The notes beneath the pieces were generated by a model. It saw only the letters and a list, made by a program, of their open reading frames with translations, did no database searches and was not told the origin of the DNA. A DNA stretch of 64,000 bases. Source: Paramicrobacterium sp051513965 (GTDB lineage: Bacteria; Actinomycetota; Actinomycetes; Actinomycetales; Microbacteriaceae). A program made the translations under genes and the position numbers. Of the stretch, positions 16,850 to 24,830 are shown one piece after another. The stretch is from assembly GCF_051513965.1 (NCBI RefSeq), contig NZ_CP195847.1, forward strand, positions 124,001 through 188,000, read 5' to 3'. Each line of letters starts with the position of its first letter. Position 1 is the first letter of the stretch.

Positions 16850-17152
16850 TCAGCGGCAGGCGATGGTCGTCGTGACCAGGCCCGGTGCTCGAGGGCGCGG
16901 CTTTCCCGCGGCATCCGGTGCGCTCTGCGCGAGCATGTGGGACGTGTCGCGTGGAGGTTCGATGCCTCCGGGGAGTCGCTCAGCCGTCGGCAGGGCGGCG
17001 GCGAGGATGCTCGTACGAACAGCCACCGCAACGGCGCCGCCCGCGAGTCCGATCGCCGCGACGAGGGCGAACTCCCACAGGGTGTGACTCGCGGCAGACT
17101 GCTCGAAGGCCGCGACGAAGAACTGCGCGACGAACTCGAGATGCTGCAGCAT
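16850..17152 (-). CDS. DUF6412-like small membrane protein
   Basis: 100 residues: a hydrophobic first helix (LEFVAQFFVAAFEQSAASH), a clear membrane segment (WEFALVAAIGLAGGAVAVAV) and a cytosolic C-terminus with LAQSAPDAAGKPRPRAPG, the conserved signature of this family. It lies 195 nt upstream of the YidC paralog on the same strand. Role unknown; recurrent pairing with the insertase suggests a substrate or cofactor. The spacer between the two genes is GC-rich without a recognisable signal. Confidence 0.7.
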   Translation of the reverse strand: MLQHLEFVAQFFVAAFEQSAASHTLWEFALVAAIGLAGGAVAVAVRTSILAAALPTAERLPGGIEPPRDTSHMLAQSAPDAAGKPRPRAPGLVTTTIACR

Positions 17153-17293
17153 TGTGACCTCACAGATGCGGGGTGGGAACGCCGTCAGAGTACCACTCGC
17201 GCGTGAGCGTCAGCCGGGCCTGAAGGGGAAAGGGGAGGCGTGACGGTCACGCGCGAGGGTGTGCGGCGGTGCGTGGCTCCGCGCATCAGGGGG

Positions 17294-18040
17294 TCATGCG
17301 CTGAGAGTGCCGCCGTCGACCGGAAGAACTGCGCCGGTGACGAACGACGCCTCGTCAGAGAGGAGCCACGCGGTGGCCGCCGCGATCTCGGCGGGCTGGC
17401 CGAGACGCTTCATGGGAACCTCGCTCGAGTACTTCGCCTTGTCGGCGTCGGGGAGTGAGGCGAGGGCCGCGGTTTCGATGGGTCCGGGAGCGACAGCATT
17501 GATGCGGATGCCGTCAGCGGCGTACTCCGACGCGGCACTGTGCGTCAGCGACACGACCCCGTGCTTGCTCGCGCCGTAGGGTGAGAGCGTCGGAGTCGGC
17601 TGGAGCCCGCCGATCGAGGCGATGTTGACGAGCGTTCCGCCGCCGTTCTCGAGGAAGTGCGCGATCTCGGCCTTCATGGAGAGCCACGTTCCGCGGAGAG
17701 TCACGTTCAAGGTGCGGTCCCACTCCGCGGCGCTGAGGTCGACCAGGCGCTTCGGCATGGTGCCGACGCCCGCGTTGTTCACCGCGAGGTCGAGCCGGCC
17801 GAAGCGCTCGATCGTCGCGGACATGAGCGCCGCGACCTCATCTTCGTCGGCGACGTTCGCGTGCACGTAGATCGCCGTGCCGCCGGAGGAGTTGATCGCG
17901 TCGGCGACGTTCTGACCGGCCTCGTCGTTGACGTCCGACACGACCACCGAGGCGCCGTCAGTCGCGAGCCGTCGTGCGATCGCCTCGCCGATGCCCGCTC
18001 CGCTCGCCGTCACCAGTGCGACCTTGCCGTTGAACGTCAT
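17294..18040 (-). CDS. SDR-family oxidoreductase (3-oxoacyl-ACP reductase-like)
   Basis: 248-residue classical SDR, cytosolic, NAD(P)H-dependent. Cofactor motif TASGAGIGEAIARR (residues 10-23), NNAGVG near 88, catalytic Ser in NIASIGG near 140, YGASK (Tyr/Lys) near 154, and the C-terminal GAVLPVDGGTLSA. Start ATG 18040 has GGAGG 5-6 nt upstream. An inverted repeat CTGTC/GACAG lies 15 nt before the start, suggesting local repressor control. Physiological substrate cannot be read from sequence. Confidence 0.88.
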   Translation of the reverse strand: MTFNGKVALVTASGAGIGEAIARRLATDGASVVVSDVNDEAGQNVADAINSSGGTAIYVHANVADEDEVAALMSATIERFGRLDLAVNNAGVGTMPKRLVDLSAAEWDRTLNVTLRGTWLSMKAEIAHFLENGGGTLVNIASIGGLQPTPTLSPYGASKHGVVSLTHSAASEYAADGIRINAVAPGPIETAALASLPDADKAKYSSEVPMKRLGQPAEIAAATAWLLSDEASFVTGAVLPVDGGTLSA

Positions 18041-18054
18041 GATTCCTCCAAATG

Positions 18055-18069
18055 CTGTCTTGACGACAG
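18055..18069. promoter_or_regulatory. Candidate operator before the SDR gene
   Basis: Inverted repeat CTGTC, five-base spacer TTGAC, GACAG, 15 bp upstream of the SDR start on the minus strand. Length and symmetry suit a TetR or GntR dimer. Weak evidence from a single site. Confidence 0.35.
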
Positions 18070-18115
18070 GATATTCATGAAATCATGGAGCCAGCTGTGC
18101 GGTTTATAGGGGCGA

Positions 18116-18850
18116 TCAGGGAGTGCGTCGCCGCAAAGTGAGTGATCCGACCACGATCGCGCCGATGATCCAGCATCCGACGAAGAGTACGCGCAGCCAC
18201 ACGTAACCGGCGTCCTCGTCGCCCGAGGCCACGGCGGTGAGTGCGTCGATCGCGTGCGAGAGCGGCATCCAATCTCCGATCACCTCGAGTACGTCTGGCA
18301 GTTGATCGCGCGGCAGGAAGATGCCGCCGAGGAGGATCTGCGGAAACACAAAGACCGGCATGAACTGCACCACCTGGAACTCGGTGCGGGCGAACGCGCT
18401 CGCGAGGAGGCCGAGCGCCGTGCCCAGCAGTGCGTCAGCGATCGCGACGACGAACAGCAGACCGACCGAGCCCGTGATCTCGAGTCCACACACAAGGGTT
18501 GCGTAGGCCACCGCGATGGCGGTCTGGATGGCGCCGAGCAGCCCGAAAGCGAGGGCATAACCGAGGATGAAGTCGCCGCGGCCGAGGGGCATCGACAGTA
18601 GGCGCTCGAGCGTGCCGCTGCGACGTTCGCGCAGAGTGCCGATGCTCGTCACGAGGAACATCACGATGAACGGGAACAGCGCGATCATCGCCGGGCCGAT
18701 GTCCGTGAAGACATCGGTTTCGTCGAAGATCCAGGCGACGAGGCCGATGAGCAGGCTCGGCACGATGAGGAGGAGCCCGATCGTGCGCGGGTCGTGGCGG
18801 ATCTGCAGGAGCACGCGGCCCGTGGTCGCGAGCGTGCGAACGGGGTTCAT
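18116..18850 (-). CDS. ABC-2 exporter permease (DrrB-like)
   Basis: 244 residues, six membrane segments: IGLLLIVPSLLIGLVAWIFD, ALFPFIVMFLVTSIGTLRER with the following ERRSGTLERLLSMPLGRGDF loop, then helices around 105, 140, 170 (PVFVFPQILLGGIFLPRDQL, the EAA-like region of ABC-2 permeases), and a last one at 220 ending RRRTP. The start ATG 18850 overlaps the ATPase stop by four bases, so the pair is coupled. Family members export drugs or antibiotics; substrate unknown. Confidence 0.88.
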   Translation of the reverse strand: MNPVRTLATTGRVLLQIRHDPRTIGLLLIVPSLLIGLVAWIFDETDVFTDIGPAMIALFPFIVMFLVTSIGTLRERRSGTLERLLSMPLGRGDFILGYALAFGLLGAIQTAIAVAYATLVCGLEITGSVGLLFVVAIADALLGTALGLLASAFARTEFQVVQFMPVFVFPQILLGGIFLPRDQLPDVLEVIGDWMPLSHAIDALTAVASGDEDAGYVWLRVLFVGCWIIGAIVVGSLTLRRRTP

Positions 18851-19620
18851 CGGGCACCTCCCGCGTGGCGGCCGTGGCGAGAGCGCGTGGTCTCGCCGGC
18901 ATCCTGACTCTCATGCTCTTCGATGACGCGCAGGAATGCATCTTCGGCGTTGGCGGCCCCCGTGCTCTCGAGCAGGTCCGCGGGACTGGTGTCTGCGATG
19001 ATCGCGCCGTCGCGCATGAGCAGGAGGCGATCGCAGCGGGTCGCTTCGTCCATGACGTGGCTTGAGACGAGGAGCGTCGCACCATCGTCGGCGAGGCCGC
19101 GGAAGATGCTCCAGAGGTCGGCGCGCAGCACCGGATCGAGGCCGACCGTCGGCTCATCGAGCACGAGCACATCGGGAGAGCCCAGCATGGCGACCGCGAG
19201 CGACACGCGGTTTGCCTGGCCTCCGGAGAGGGTGCGGGCGAGCTGATCGCGTTGCGCGGTGAGGTCGGTGCGTTCGATGACGCGGTCGATATCGGATGCC
19301 GGTGCGCCCTGCACCCGCGCGAAGTAGCGGAGGTTCTGCTGCACCGTCAGGTCGTCGTAGATGCTCGCCTGCTGCGTCATGTACCCGACCCGTCGCCTCA
19401 GCGGTGCAGATTCCGCCGGACTGCTGAGGACGGAGACCTCTCCGCCGCGGATGACCTGCACGCCGACGATTGCACGCATGAGCGTCGACTTGCCGCTGCC
19501 GCTCGGCCCGAGGAGCCCCACGATCGCGCCCGACGGCACCGTCAGGTCGAGCTCGTCGAGCACGGTCTTTCGGCCGCGGCGGACCGTGAGCCCACGTACC
19601 TCGATCGCATTATTCATCAT
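18847..19620 (-). CDS. ABC exporter ATP-binding protein, TetR-regulated
   Basis: 257 residues. Walker A GPSGSGKST near 38, Q-loop MTQQASIYDDLTVQQN near 82, signature LSGGQANRVSLAVAML near 131, Walker B VLVLDEPTVGLDPVL near 150, H-loop SSHVMDE near 190. ATG 19620 (or 19617) has no ribosome site; TTTAAT lies 7 nt upstream of the ATG, so the mRNA is probably leaderless. A perfect 8+8 inverted repeat overlaps the start. The TetR gene at 19890-20516 lies upstream on the same strand and is the obvious candidate repressor. Confidence 0.9.
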   Translation of the reverse strand: MMNNAIEVRGLTVRRGRKTVLDELDLTVPSGAIVGLLGPSGSGKSTLMRAIVGVQVIRGGEVSVLSSPAESAPLRRRVGYMTQQASIYDDLTVQQNLRYFARVQGAPASDIDRVIERTDLTAQRDQLARTLSGGQANRVSLAVAMLGSPDVLVLDEPTVGLDPVLRADLWSIFRGLADDGATLLVSSHVMDEATRCDRLLLMRDGAIIADTSPADLLESTGAANAEDAFLRVIEEHESQDAGETTRSRHGRHAGGAR

Positions 19621-19629
19621 GTGATGAAT
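19612..19629. promoter_or_regulatory. TetR-type operator over the leaderless start
   Basis: ATTCATCA (19612-19619), TG, TGATGAAT (19622-19629): a perfect 8-bp inverted repeat with a 2-bp spacer. It overlaps the ATG of the ABC ATPase and reaches into the -10-like TTTAAT. A repressor bound here would cover the transcription start. Confidence 0.55.
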
Positions 19630-19751
19630 TAAACGCCCGAGGAGGGGGTGCCGTCAAGGGGTGTGCGGGCGGTTCTTGTGGTGTGCGGGTGGTTCTTGTG
19701 GCGGGCGGGCGGTTCTGGGCGGCGGGCAGGTGGCTCTGGCGGTGGGGCTAG

Positions 19752-19832
19752 CAAGAAGTCGGAAATCTCGAGGGTCGGTCGGCGTGTTGGGCCGCGACAC
19801 GCCGCGGCGAGGGCGAAAAGTCCGATTTCTTG
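19752..19832 (-). repeat. 81-nt intergenic palindromic repeat, family 2 copy D
   Basis: Ends CAAGAAGTCGGA and TCCGATTTCTTG pair with one mismatch; an inner stem GGCGTGT/ACACGCC is centred near 19790. Read on the minus strand it aligns without gaps to copy E at 24702-24782 (54 of 81 positions identical by hand count, strongest in the ends and inner stem). The surrounding 19621-19889 spacer is otherwise GGCGGGCGGTTCT-like low complexity. Confidence 0.75.
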
Positions 19833-19889
19833 ACGAGAGCCGGTCCGAGAGGGTAGTGCCCAGAAGCCAAGGAGTGACTGCAGGCGCGG

Positions 19890-20516
19890 CTAGCCCAGAC
19901 CGTCGATGTGGCCCTGGAGCGCGGGGGTGACGCGGGCGATCACGTCTCCGACGGGGAGCGAAGCGAGAGGTTCCGCGGCGAGCACGTGACGCAGAATCAG
20001 AACGCCGGCGATCTGGGTGAGCACGAACTCGGCGCGCAGCACCGCTTCGGGGCGGGGTATGCCGGCATCCTCGAGCTTGCCCGCGATGGCGCTCATTAGC
20101 TCCCGCAGCAGATACTGCCGGATGAGACCGCCCGCCGCGGAACTGCCGATCGCCGAGCGCAGGATGGTGATGCCGACCGGTTTGACCGCGGGGCTCTCCC
20201 ACGCCGTGAGCACGGTGGTCGCAATGGATTCGCCGAGCCGCTCGATGGGGGCCTCGAGGGCCTGGCGCACGACGCGATCCGGGCGGACCGGCAGCTTCAC
20301 GACCTCGGCGAACAGCGCGGCCTTCGTGTCGAAGTAATGGTGCACGAGTGCGGAATCCACACCGGCACGACGGGCGATGCCGCGAATGGATGCCGCCTCG
20401 TAGCCCTTCTCGGCGAACTCCGCGGCCGCGGCATCCGCGATGCGCTCGCGCGTATCGCCGCGCTGTGTCTTGCGCGGCCGCCCTCGCCTGCGGGGCGTTG
20501 AAGCTGTCTCGGCCAC
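19890..20516 (-). CDS. TetR-family transcriptional regulator
   Basis: 208 residues from GTG 20516; upstream in-frame sequence is low complexity and not TetR-like. N-terminus AETASTPRRRGRPRKTQRGD is basic. The HTH spans residues 20-65 (RERIADAAAAEFAEKGYEAA, then IRGIARRAGVDSALVHHYFD). The ligand domain contains ESPAVKPVGITILRSAIGSS and ends in GHIDGLG; the layout matches the TetR_C group often found with DrrAB-type exporters. Likely represses the ABC genes downstream through the operator at 19612-19629. That link is inferred from order and spacing. Confidence 0.88.
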   Translation of the reverse strand: MAETASTPRRRGRPRKTQRGDTRERIADAAAAEFAEKGYEAASIRGIARRAGVDSALVHHYFDTKAALFAEVVKLPVRPDRVVRQALEAPIERLGESIATTVLTAWESPAVKPVGITILRSAIGSSAAGGLIRQYLLRELMSAIAGKLEDAGIPRPEAVLRAEFVLTQIAGVLILRHVLAAEPLASLPVGDVIARVTPALQGHIDGLG

Positions 20517-21007
20517 GTGCCTCAGCCTACGCGGGCCGGAGCGCCTGCCGCCTGCAGCGGCGCAGAGAGCGGGAGAGGAGAGGGAGAGCGAGTGAAGGGC
20601 TGCGGGGGAGAGGGAGCGAGGGAGCGGAAGAGCGGGATGGGGCGCCCGAGAGAGCGAGAGAGCGCGCGGGAGAGCGGGATGCGGTCGATAGTGCGTGCCG
20701 CGGCAGGCTCTATCGACCGCAGGTAGCTGTCTCACGGAAATTTTGCAGGGCGTCCAGCAGGCGAGGAGTAGCGCACGCCGGGCCGTTGCAGAGGAGGCGC
20801 AAGCCAGGCCGTTGCAGAGGAGACGCACGCCGAGTTGTAGAGCGTCGACAATGCGCGGTGCGGGCGGGCAACAGCATCCGTCACGCGGCCCACAACGGGT
20901 GGAGCGGCGCCCGGCCCGGGCATAGGCTCGGAGCAACGACGCACGAGGGGCGCGAGTCACGAATTCGCCCCGTGCGCACCAGCCGCGACGCTTGGGAGGA
21001 AGAGGCA
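20517..21007. other. 491-nt spacer: purine-rich low complexity, palindrome B, 26-bp direct repeats
   Basis: No gene supported. 20570-20680 is a purine-rich tract (GAGAGGGAGAGCGAG-like) on the plus strand. 20680-20721 is palindrome family 1 copy B. GGCCGTTGCAGAGGAG occurs at 20781-20796 and again at 20807-20822 with a 26-bp period. The last 60 nt before 21008 must hold the promoter of the acyl-CoA gene run, with a GGGAGGAAGAGG ribosome site at its end; no clear -35/-10 pair was identified. Confidence 0.6.
20680..20721. repeat. Intergenic palindrome, family 1 copy B
   Basis: Centre CCGCGG between 20700 and 20701; arms of 21 nt with two mismatched pairs. The arm TGCGGTCGATAG / CTATCGACCGCA keeps pairing where copies A and C have other bases. 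Its right flank GGTAGCTGTCTCAC mirrors the left flank of copy A, so the repeat unit extends a dozen bases beyond the stem. Confidence 0.85.
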
Positions 21008-21766
21008 ATGACGCTCGACGGAACTTCAGCACTCGTCACGGGAGGAGCCTCCGGGCTCGGCCACGCCACCGCGCGCAGGCTGTCAGCCCGCGGCATCCAG
21101 GTCGTCATCGTCGACCTCGAAGGCTCGAACGGGCAGGACGCCGCCGACGCGATCGATGGCCGCTTCGTGCCCGCCGACGTGACGAACCCCGAACAGATTC
21201 AGAAGGCAGTGGATGCCGCGAGCGAACTCGGGCCGCTGCGCACCGTCGTGAACTGCGCAGGCATCGCACCGCCCGCGAAGGTGCTCGGCAAGGAAGGCCC
21301 TCTCGACCTCGACGCGTTCGCGAAGATCGTCAACGTCAATCTGATCGGAACGTTCAACGTGATCAGGCTCGCCGCCGCGGCGATGGCGGAGACCGATGCG
21401 ACAGACGACGGCTCACGCGGCGTCATCGTGAACACAGCGTCAGTGGCGGCGTTCGACGGCCAGATCGGCCAGCCCGCCTACTCCGCGTCGAAGGGCGGTG
21501 TGCACTCGATGACGCTTCCGATCGCGCGGGAGCTCGCCCGGTACGGCATCCGCGTCATGACCATCGCTCCCGGAATCATGGAGACCCCGATGCTCGCCGG
21601 CCTGCCGCAGCCCGCGCAGGACTCGCTCGGGCAGCAGGTTCCGTTTCCGCAGCGCCTCGGCCGCCCCGCCGAGTACGCGCGTCTCGTCGAGCACATCGTC
21701 GACAACGGATACCTGAATGGCGAGACGATCCGCCTCGACGGCGCGATCCGCATGGCGCCGAAGTAA
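21008..21766 (+). CDS. SDR dehydrogenase, HSD17B10-like 3-hydroxyacyl-CoA dehydrogenase
   Basis: 252 residues from ATG 21008 (GGGAGGAAGAGG upstream). Cofactor motif VTGGASGLGHATARRL (10-25), acidic DLE after strand 2 (NAD preference), VNCAGIAPPAK near 85, NTASVAAFDGQIGQPAYSAS near 140-160 containing catalytic Ser and Tyr, then K; MTIAPGIMETPML near 180 and C-terminal LDGAIRMAPK. The pattern APPAKVLGKEGP plus VAAFDGQIGQ is characteristic of type II 3-hydroxyacyl-CoA dehydrogenase (HADH2/HSD17B10). First gene of a run with enoyl-CoA hydratase, a second SDR and HIBYL-CoA hydrolase, so a role in acyl-CoA beta-oxidation or branched-chain amino acid breakdown is likely. Confidence 0.88.
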   Translation: MTLDGTSALVTGGASGLGHATARRLSARGIQVVIVDLEGSNGQDAADAIDGRFVPADVTNPEQIQKAVDAASELGPLRTVVNCAGIAPPAKVLGKEGPLDLDAFAKIVNVNLIGTFNVIRLAAAAMAETDATDDGSRGVIVNTASVAAFDGQIGQPAYSASKGGVHSMTLPIARELARYGIRVMTIAPGIMETPMLAGLPQPAQDSLGQQVPFPQRLGRPAEYARLVEHIVDNGYLNGETIRLDGAIRMAPK

Positions 21767-21872
21767 GACCGACCGGCCGCGTGCGCGAGACGTCTGCGCC
21801 ACCACGAGGCGTCGAGCAGCGGTGCGCCCCCTCAACGGCGGCGACGAAGTGACCCACGAGAATCGGAGAACG

Positions 21873-22727
21873 ATGGCTGACAGCATCCTGTTCGAAGTGA
21901 GCGACGGAATCGCCCACGTGACCCTCAACCGGCCCGCGCGACTCAACGCGATCAACGACGACGCCGCGTATCGCTGGCGGAGCATCGCCGCCGAGATCGC
22001 CGAGCGCGACGACGTGAAGGCGGCCCTGCTGGATGCCGCAGGGCCGGCGTTCTGCGCTGGAGGCGATGTCGCCGAGATGGCCGGCTTCGGCGAGGGCGGC
22101 AGCATGATCGAGAAGCTCGCGAACGCGATTCACGAGGGGCACCGCACCTTCCAGGCGATGGCGAAGCCGATCGTCGCCGCGGTGCACGGCGCGGTTGCGG
22201 GCGGCGGCCTCGGGTTCATGCTCACCGCGGACTACATCGTGGTCGACGAGTCGTCGAGCTTCCAGTCGAAGTACGCCGACATCGGGCTCACGCCAGACTG
22301 CGGAGTGAGCACGCTGCTTCCCGACGCGGTCGGCACCCGCCGCGCGCTCGAGCTGACGCTGACGTCACGTCGCCTGAACGCGCACGAGGCGGTGGAGTGG
22401 GGGCTCGCGAACGAGGTCGTCGAGGATGCCGCTCTCGCCGCGCGCGCCCGCGAGATCGCCGCATCGTGGGTTGACGGCGCCTCCGGTGCGTTTGGCGAAG
22501 CCAAGCGCCTGCTGCGGGCACGGACCCTCGACCCGCGCAGCTACCAGGACGCCCTCGATGACGAAGCGCGCACGATCGGGGCCGCGTTCGACACTCCGGA
22601 GGCGACGGCGCGCATCGCGGCGTTCGTCGCGCGCTCCTCTCGCTCTGCCGGAGCCCCGGCCGCCGCGTCTGCGGCCGGGGCGCCTCGCACCGCGGCATCC
22701 ACCACCCCTGAAACCGAGGAGGCATAG
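21873..22727 (+). CDS. Enoyl-CoA hydratase/isomerase family protein
   Basis: 284 residues from ATG 21873. Crotonase fold: HVTLNRPARLNAINDDA (15-31), oxyanion segment AFCAGGDVAEMAGFG near 65, AAVHGAVAGGGLGFMLTADY near 108 and FQSKYADIGLTPDCGVSTLL near 138. Catalytic Glu positions of true hydratases are replaced (GLTPD rather than GxxPE), which is more typical of isomerases or PaaG-like proteins; the exact reaction is uncertain. The last 30 residues are an Ala/Pro/Thr-rich tail. The next gene starts on the last base of its stop codon. Confidence 0.87.
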   Translation: MADSILFEVSDGIAHVTLNRPARLNAINDDAAYRWRSIAAEIAERDDVKAALLDAAGPAFCAGGDVAEMAGFGEGGSMIEKLANAIHEGHRTFQAMAKPIVAAVHGAVAGGGLGFMLTADYIVVDESSSFQSKYADIGLTPDCGVSTLLPDAVGTRRALELTLTSRRLNAHEAVEWGLANEVVEDAALAARAREIAASWVDGASGAFGEAKRLLRARTLDPRSYQDALDDEARTIGAAFDTPEATARIAAFVARSSRSAGAPAAASAAGAPRTAASTTPETEEA

Positions 22728-23560
22728 TGACCACGCAGGAGACTCTCGCCGGCAAAACCATTCTCATGTCGGGCGGCAGCCGCGGAATCGGGCTCGCGAT
22801 CGCTCTGCGCGCGGCCCGCGACGGCGCCAACGTCGCGCTGCTCGCGAAGACCGACACCCCGCATCCGAAGCTCGAGGGCACGGTCCACACGGCGGCCCAG
22901 CAGATTCGGGATGCCGGCGGCCAGGCGATCGCGGTCGTCGGCGACGTGCGCAATGACGACGACATCGTGCGCGCCGTCACCGAGACGGTCGGCGAGTTCG
23001 GCGGTGTGGACATCGTCGTCAACAATGCGAGCGTGCTGAATCTCTCGCGCACGCTCGACCTCGAGCCCAAGCGCTACGACCTCATGCAGGACGTCAACGT
23101 GCGCGGCACGTTCATGCTCTCGCGCGCCGCGATTCCGAGCCTGCGCGAGGCGGCGAACCCGCACATTCTGTCGCTCAGCCCGCCCATCAACCTCGATCCG
23201 AAGTGGCTCGGCGCTCACACCGGGTACACGCTCGCGAAGTACGGAATGAGCATGGCGACGCTCGGCATGGCCGCCGAGTTCGCGCGCGACGGGATCGCCG
23301 CGAACACCCTGTGGCCGCGCACCACCATCAAGACCGCGGCCGTCGGGAACATCCTCGGAGGCGACGAGATGCTGCAGCGCAGTCGCACGCCGGAGATCTA
23401 CGCAGACGCGGCGTACGAGGTGCTGGTCAAGCCGGCGCGTGAGTACACGGGGCAGTCGCTCATCGTGGAGGACGTGCTCGCCGAGGCCGGTGTGACAGAC
23501 CTCTCGAAGTACTCACCGGGCGTCGACGAGTCGGAGCTTTTTCCGGACATCTTCCTCTGA
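22727..23560 (+). CDS. HSDL2-like SDR-family oxidoreductase
   Basis: 277 residues, GTG start at 22727 overlapping the previous stop. MSGGSRGIGLAIALRAARDG (residues 14-33) is the cofactor loop; AKTDTPHPKLEGTVHTAAQQ follows, a hallmark of the HSDL2/YkvO-like group. NNASVLN near 106, SLSPPINL with Ser near 150, GYTLAKYGMS with Tyr/Lys near 168, then WPRTTIKTAAV. C-terminus DESELFPDIFL is also typical. Tight coupling implies cotranscription with the crotonases on both sides and a substrate in the same acyl-CoA pathway. Confidence 0.88.
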   Translation: MTTQETLAGKTILMSGGSRGIGLAIALRAARDGANVALLAKTDTPHPKLEGTVHTAAQQIRDAGGQAIAVVGDVRNDDDIVRAVTETVGEFGGVDIVVNNASVLNLSRTLDLEPKRYDLMQDVNVRGTFMLSRAAIPSLREAANPHILSLSPPINLDPKWLGAHTGYTLAKYGMSMATLGMAAEFARDGIAANTLWPRTTIKTAAVGNILGGDEMLQRSRTPEIYADAAYEVLVKPAREYTGQSLIVEDVLAEAGVTDLSKYSPGVDESELFPDIFL

Positions 23561-23580
23561 CGTGGCGGTAGCGTGAGAGC

Positions 23581-24600
23581 ATGAGCGACGAACCCCAGCT
23601 TCTCGCCCGAGTCCACGACGGCATCGGGCATCTGACTCTGAATCGTCCGCGCGCGATCAATGCGCTGACGCATCGGATGATCACCGGCATCCGCGACGCC
23701 CTCGGGCAGTGGCGCACCGACCCGCGCGTGCGCGCTGTGCTGCTGGACGGAGCGGGAGACCGCGGGCTCTGCGCGGGAGGAGACATCCGCGGGCTGCGCG
23801 AGAACGTTCTCGCCGGGCGCCCCAACGACACGCGAGACTTCTGGCGCGACGAGTACACGCTGTGCGCCGTGATCGCGAACTTTCCGAAGCCGTACATCGC
23901 GCTCATGGACGGCGTCACGATGGGCGGCGGTGTCGGGGTGGCGTCGCACGGCAGCATCCGCATCGTCACCGAGCGGTCGAGGGTCGCGATGCCCGAGACG
24001 CGCATCGGCCTCGCACCGGACGTCGGCGGAACCTGGCTGCTCGCGCGCGCTCCCGGCGAGGTGGGCACGTATCTGGGAATGAACGCGGCCACCATGAACC
24101 CCGCGGATGCCGTGTGGTGCGGTTTCGCCGATCACGTCGTGCCGAGTGACCGACTGGATGAGCTGCGCGAGGCCCTGTTCGCCGGCGATGAGGACCCGGC
24201 GGCGATCGTCGCGCGACTTGAGGTCGACCCGGGCGCTGCGCCTCTCGAGGCCGAGCGCGAGTGGATCGACGCCTGCTACGGCGCTGACACCGCGGAGGAG
24301 ATCGTGGCGCGGTTGGAGACCGCAGAGATGGATACCGCGAGAGCAGCGGCTGCCGAGCTCGCGGACCTCTGCCCGACCAGCATCGTCGCGACGCTGCAGG
24401 GGGTTCGCCGCTCGCGCGAGCGCGACCACCTGCGCGACGTGCTCGACCAGGAGTACCGCACGTCGTCGTGGCTGCTGGACCGGCCGGACCTCGTGGAGGG
24501 GATCCGCGCGCGCGTGGTCGACAAGGACAATGCGCCGAAGTGGAGCCCGGCGACGCTCGCGGAGGTCGACGCGGCGGAGGTTGCGCGCGTCATCGAGTAG
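23581..24600 (+). CDS. 3-hydroxyisobutyryl-CoA hydrolase-like
   Basis: 339 residues, the length of HIBYL-CoA hydrolases (longer than hydratases). Crotonase core HLTLNRPRAINALTHRM, GDRGLCAGGDIRGLRENV near 65, MDGVTMGGGVGVASHGSIRI near 112, then MPETRIGLAPDVGGTWLLAR with the catalytic Glu of PET near 138. The C-terminal domain has DHLRDVLDQEYRTSSWLLDR and GIRARVVDKDNAPKWSPATL, both diagnostic of the HIBCH family in valine degradation. Twenty bases after the HSDL2-like SDR, end of the apparent operon. No terminator hairpin with T-run was found after it; the family 2 palindrome follows 100 nt later. Confidence 0.9.
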   Translation: MSDEPQLLARVHDGIGHLTLNRPRAINALTHRMITGIRDALGQWRTDPRVRAVLLDGAGDRGLCAGGDIRGLRENVLAGRPNDTRDFWRDEYTLCAVIANFPKPYIALMDGVTMGGGVGVASHGSIRIVTERSRVAMPETRIGLAPDVGGTWLLARAPGEVGTYLGMNAATMNPADAVWCGFADHVVPSDRLDELREALFAGDEDPAAIVARLEVDPGAAPLEAEREWIDACYGADTAEEIVARLETAEMDTARAAAAELADLCPTSIVATLQGVRRSRERDHLRDVLDQEYRTSSWLLDRPDLVEGIRARVVDKDNAPKWSPATLAEVDAAEVARVIE

Positions 24601-24701
24601 CGCTGCTGCCTGCGGCATCCGTCGGTCGACGCACCCGTCTGCGGCATCCTCCGGCCGACGCGCCCGCCTGGGAGCTCCTGCGGCGAATGCACCTGCCCGT
24701 G

Positions 24702-24782
24702 CAGAGAATCGGAAAATTTCAGCTACTACCGGCGTGGCGACGCCCGACACGCCGACGGGCGCCTCAGATTTCCGACTTTCTG
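24702..24782 (+). repeat. 81-nt intergenic palindromic repeat, family 2 copy E
   Basis: Ends CAGAGAATCGGA and TCCGACTTTCTG pair with few mismatches; inner stem GGCGTG/(A)CACGCC. Same length as copy D and inverted relative to it. It sits in the 230-nt gap between the HIBYL-CoA hydrolase and the PIG-L gene. Confidence 0.75.
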
Positions 24783-24830
24783 ACGCGACGCTCCCTCGAC
24801 AACAGGGCACGCGGCGCCTACCGTGAATCC

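Noticed and set aside
20517..20900. Possible CRISPR or tandem array in the low-complexity spacer
   Set aside because: Only two 16-bp direct repeats at a 26-bp period and purine-rich simple sequence; no regular repeat-spacer units and no cas genes.
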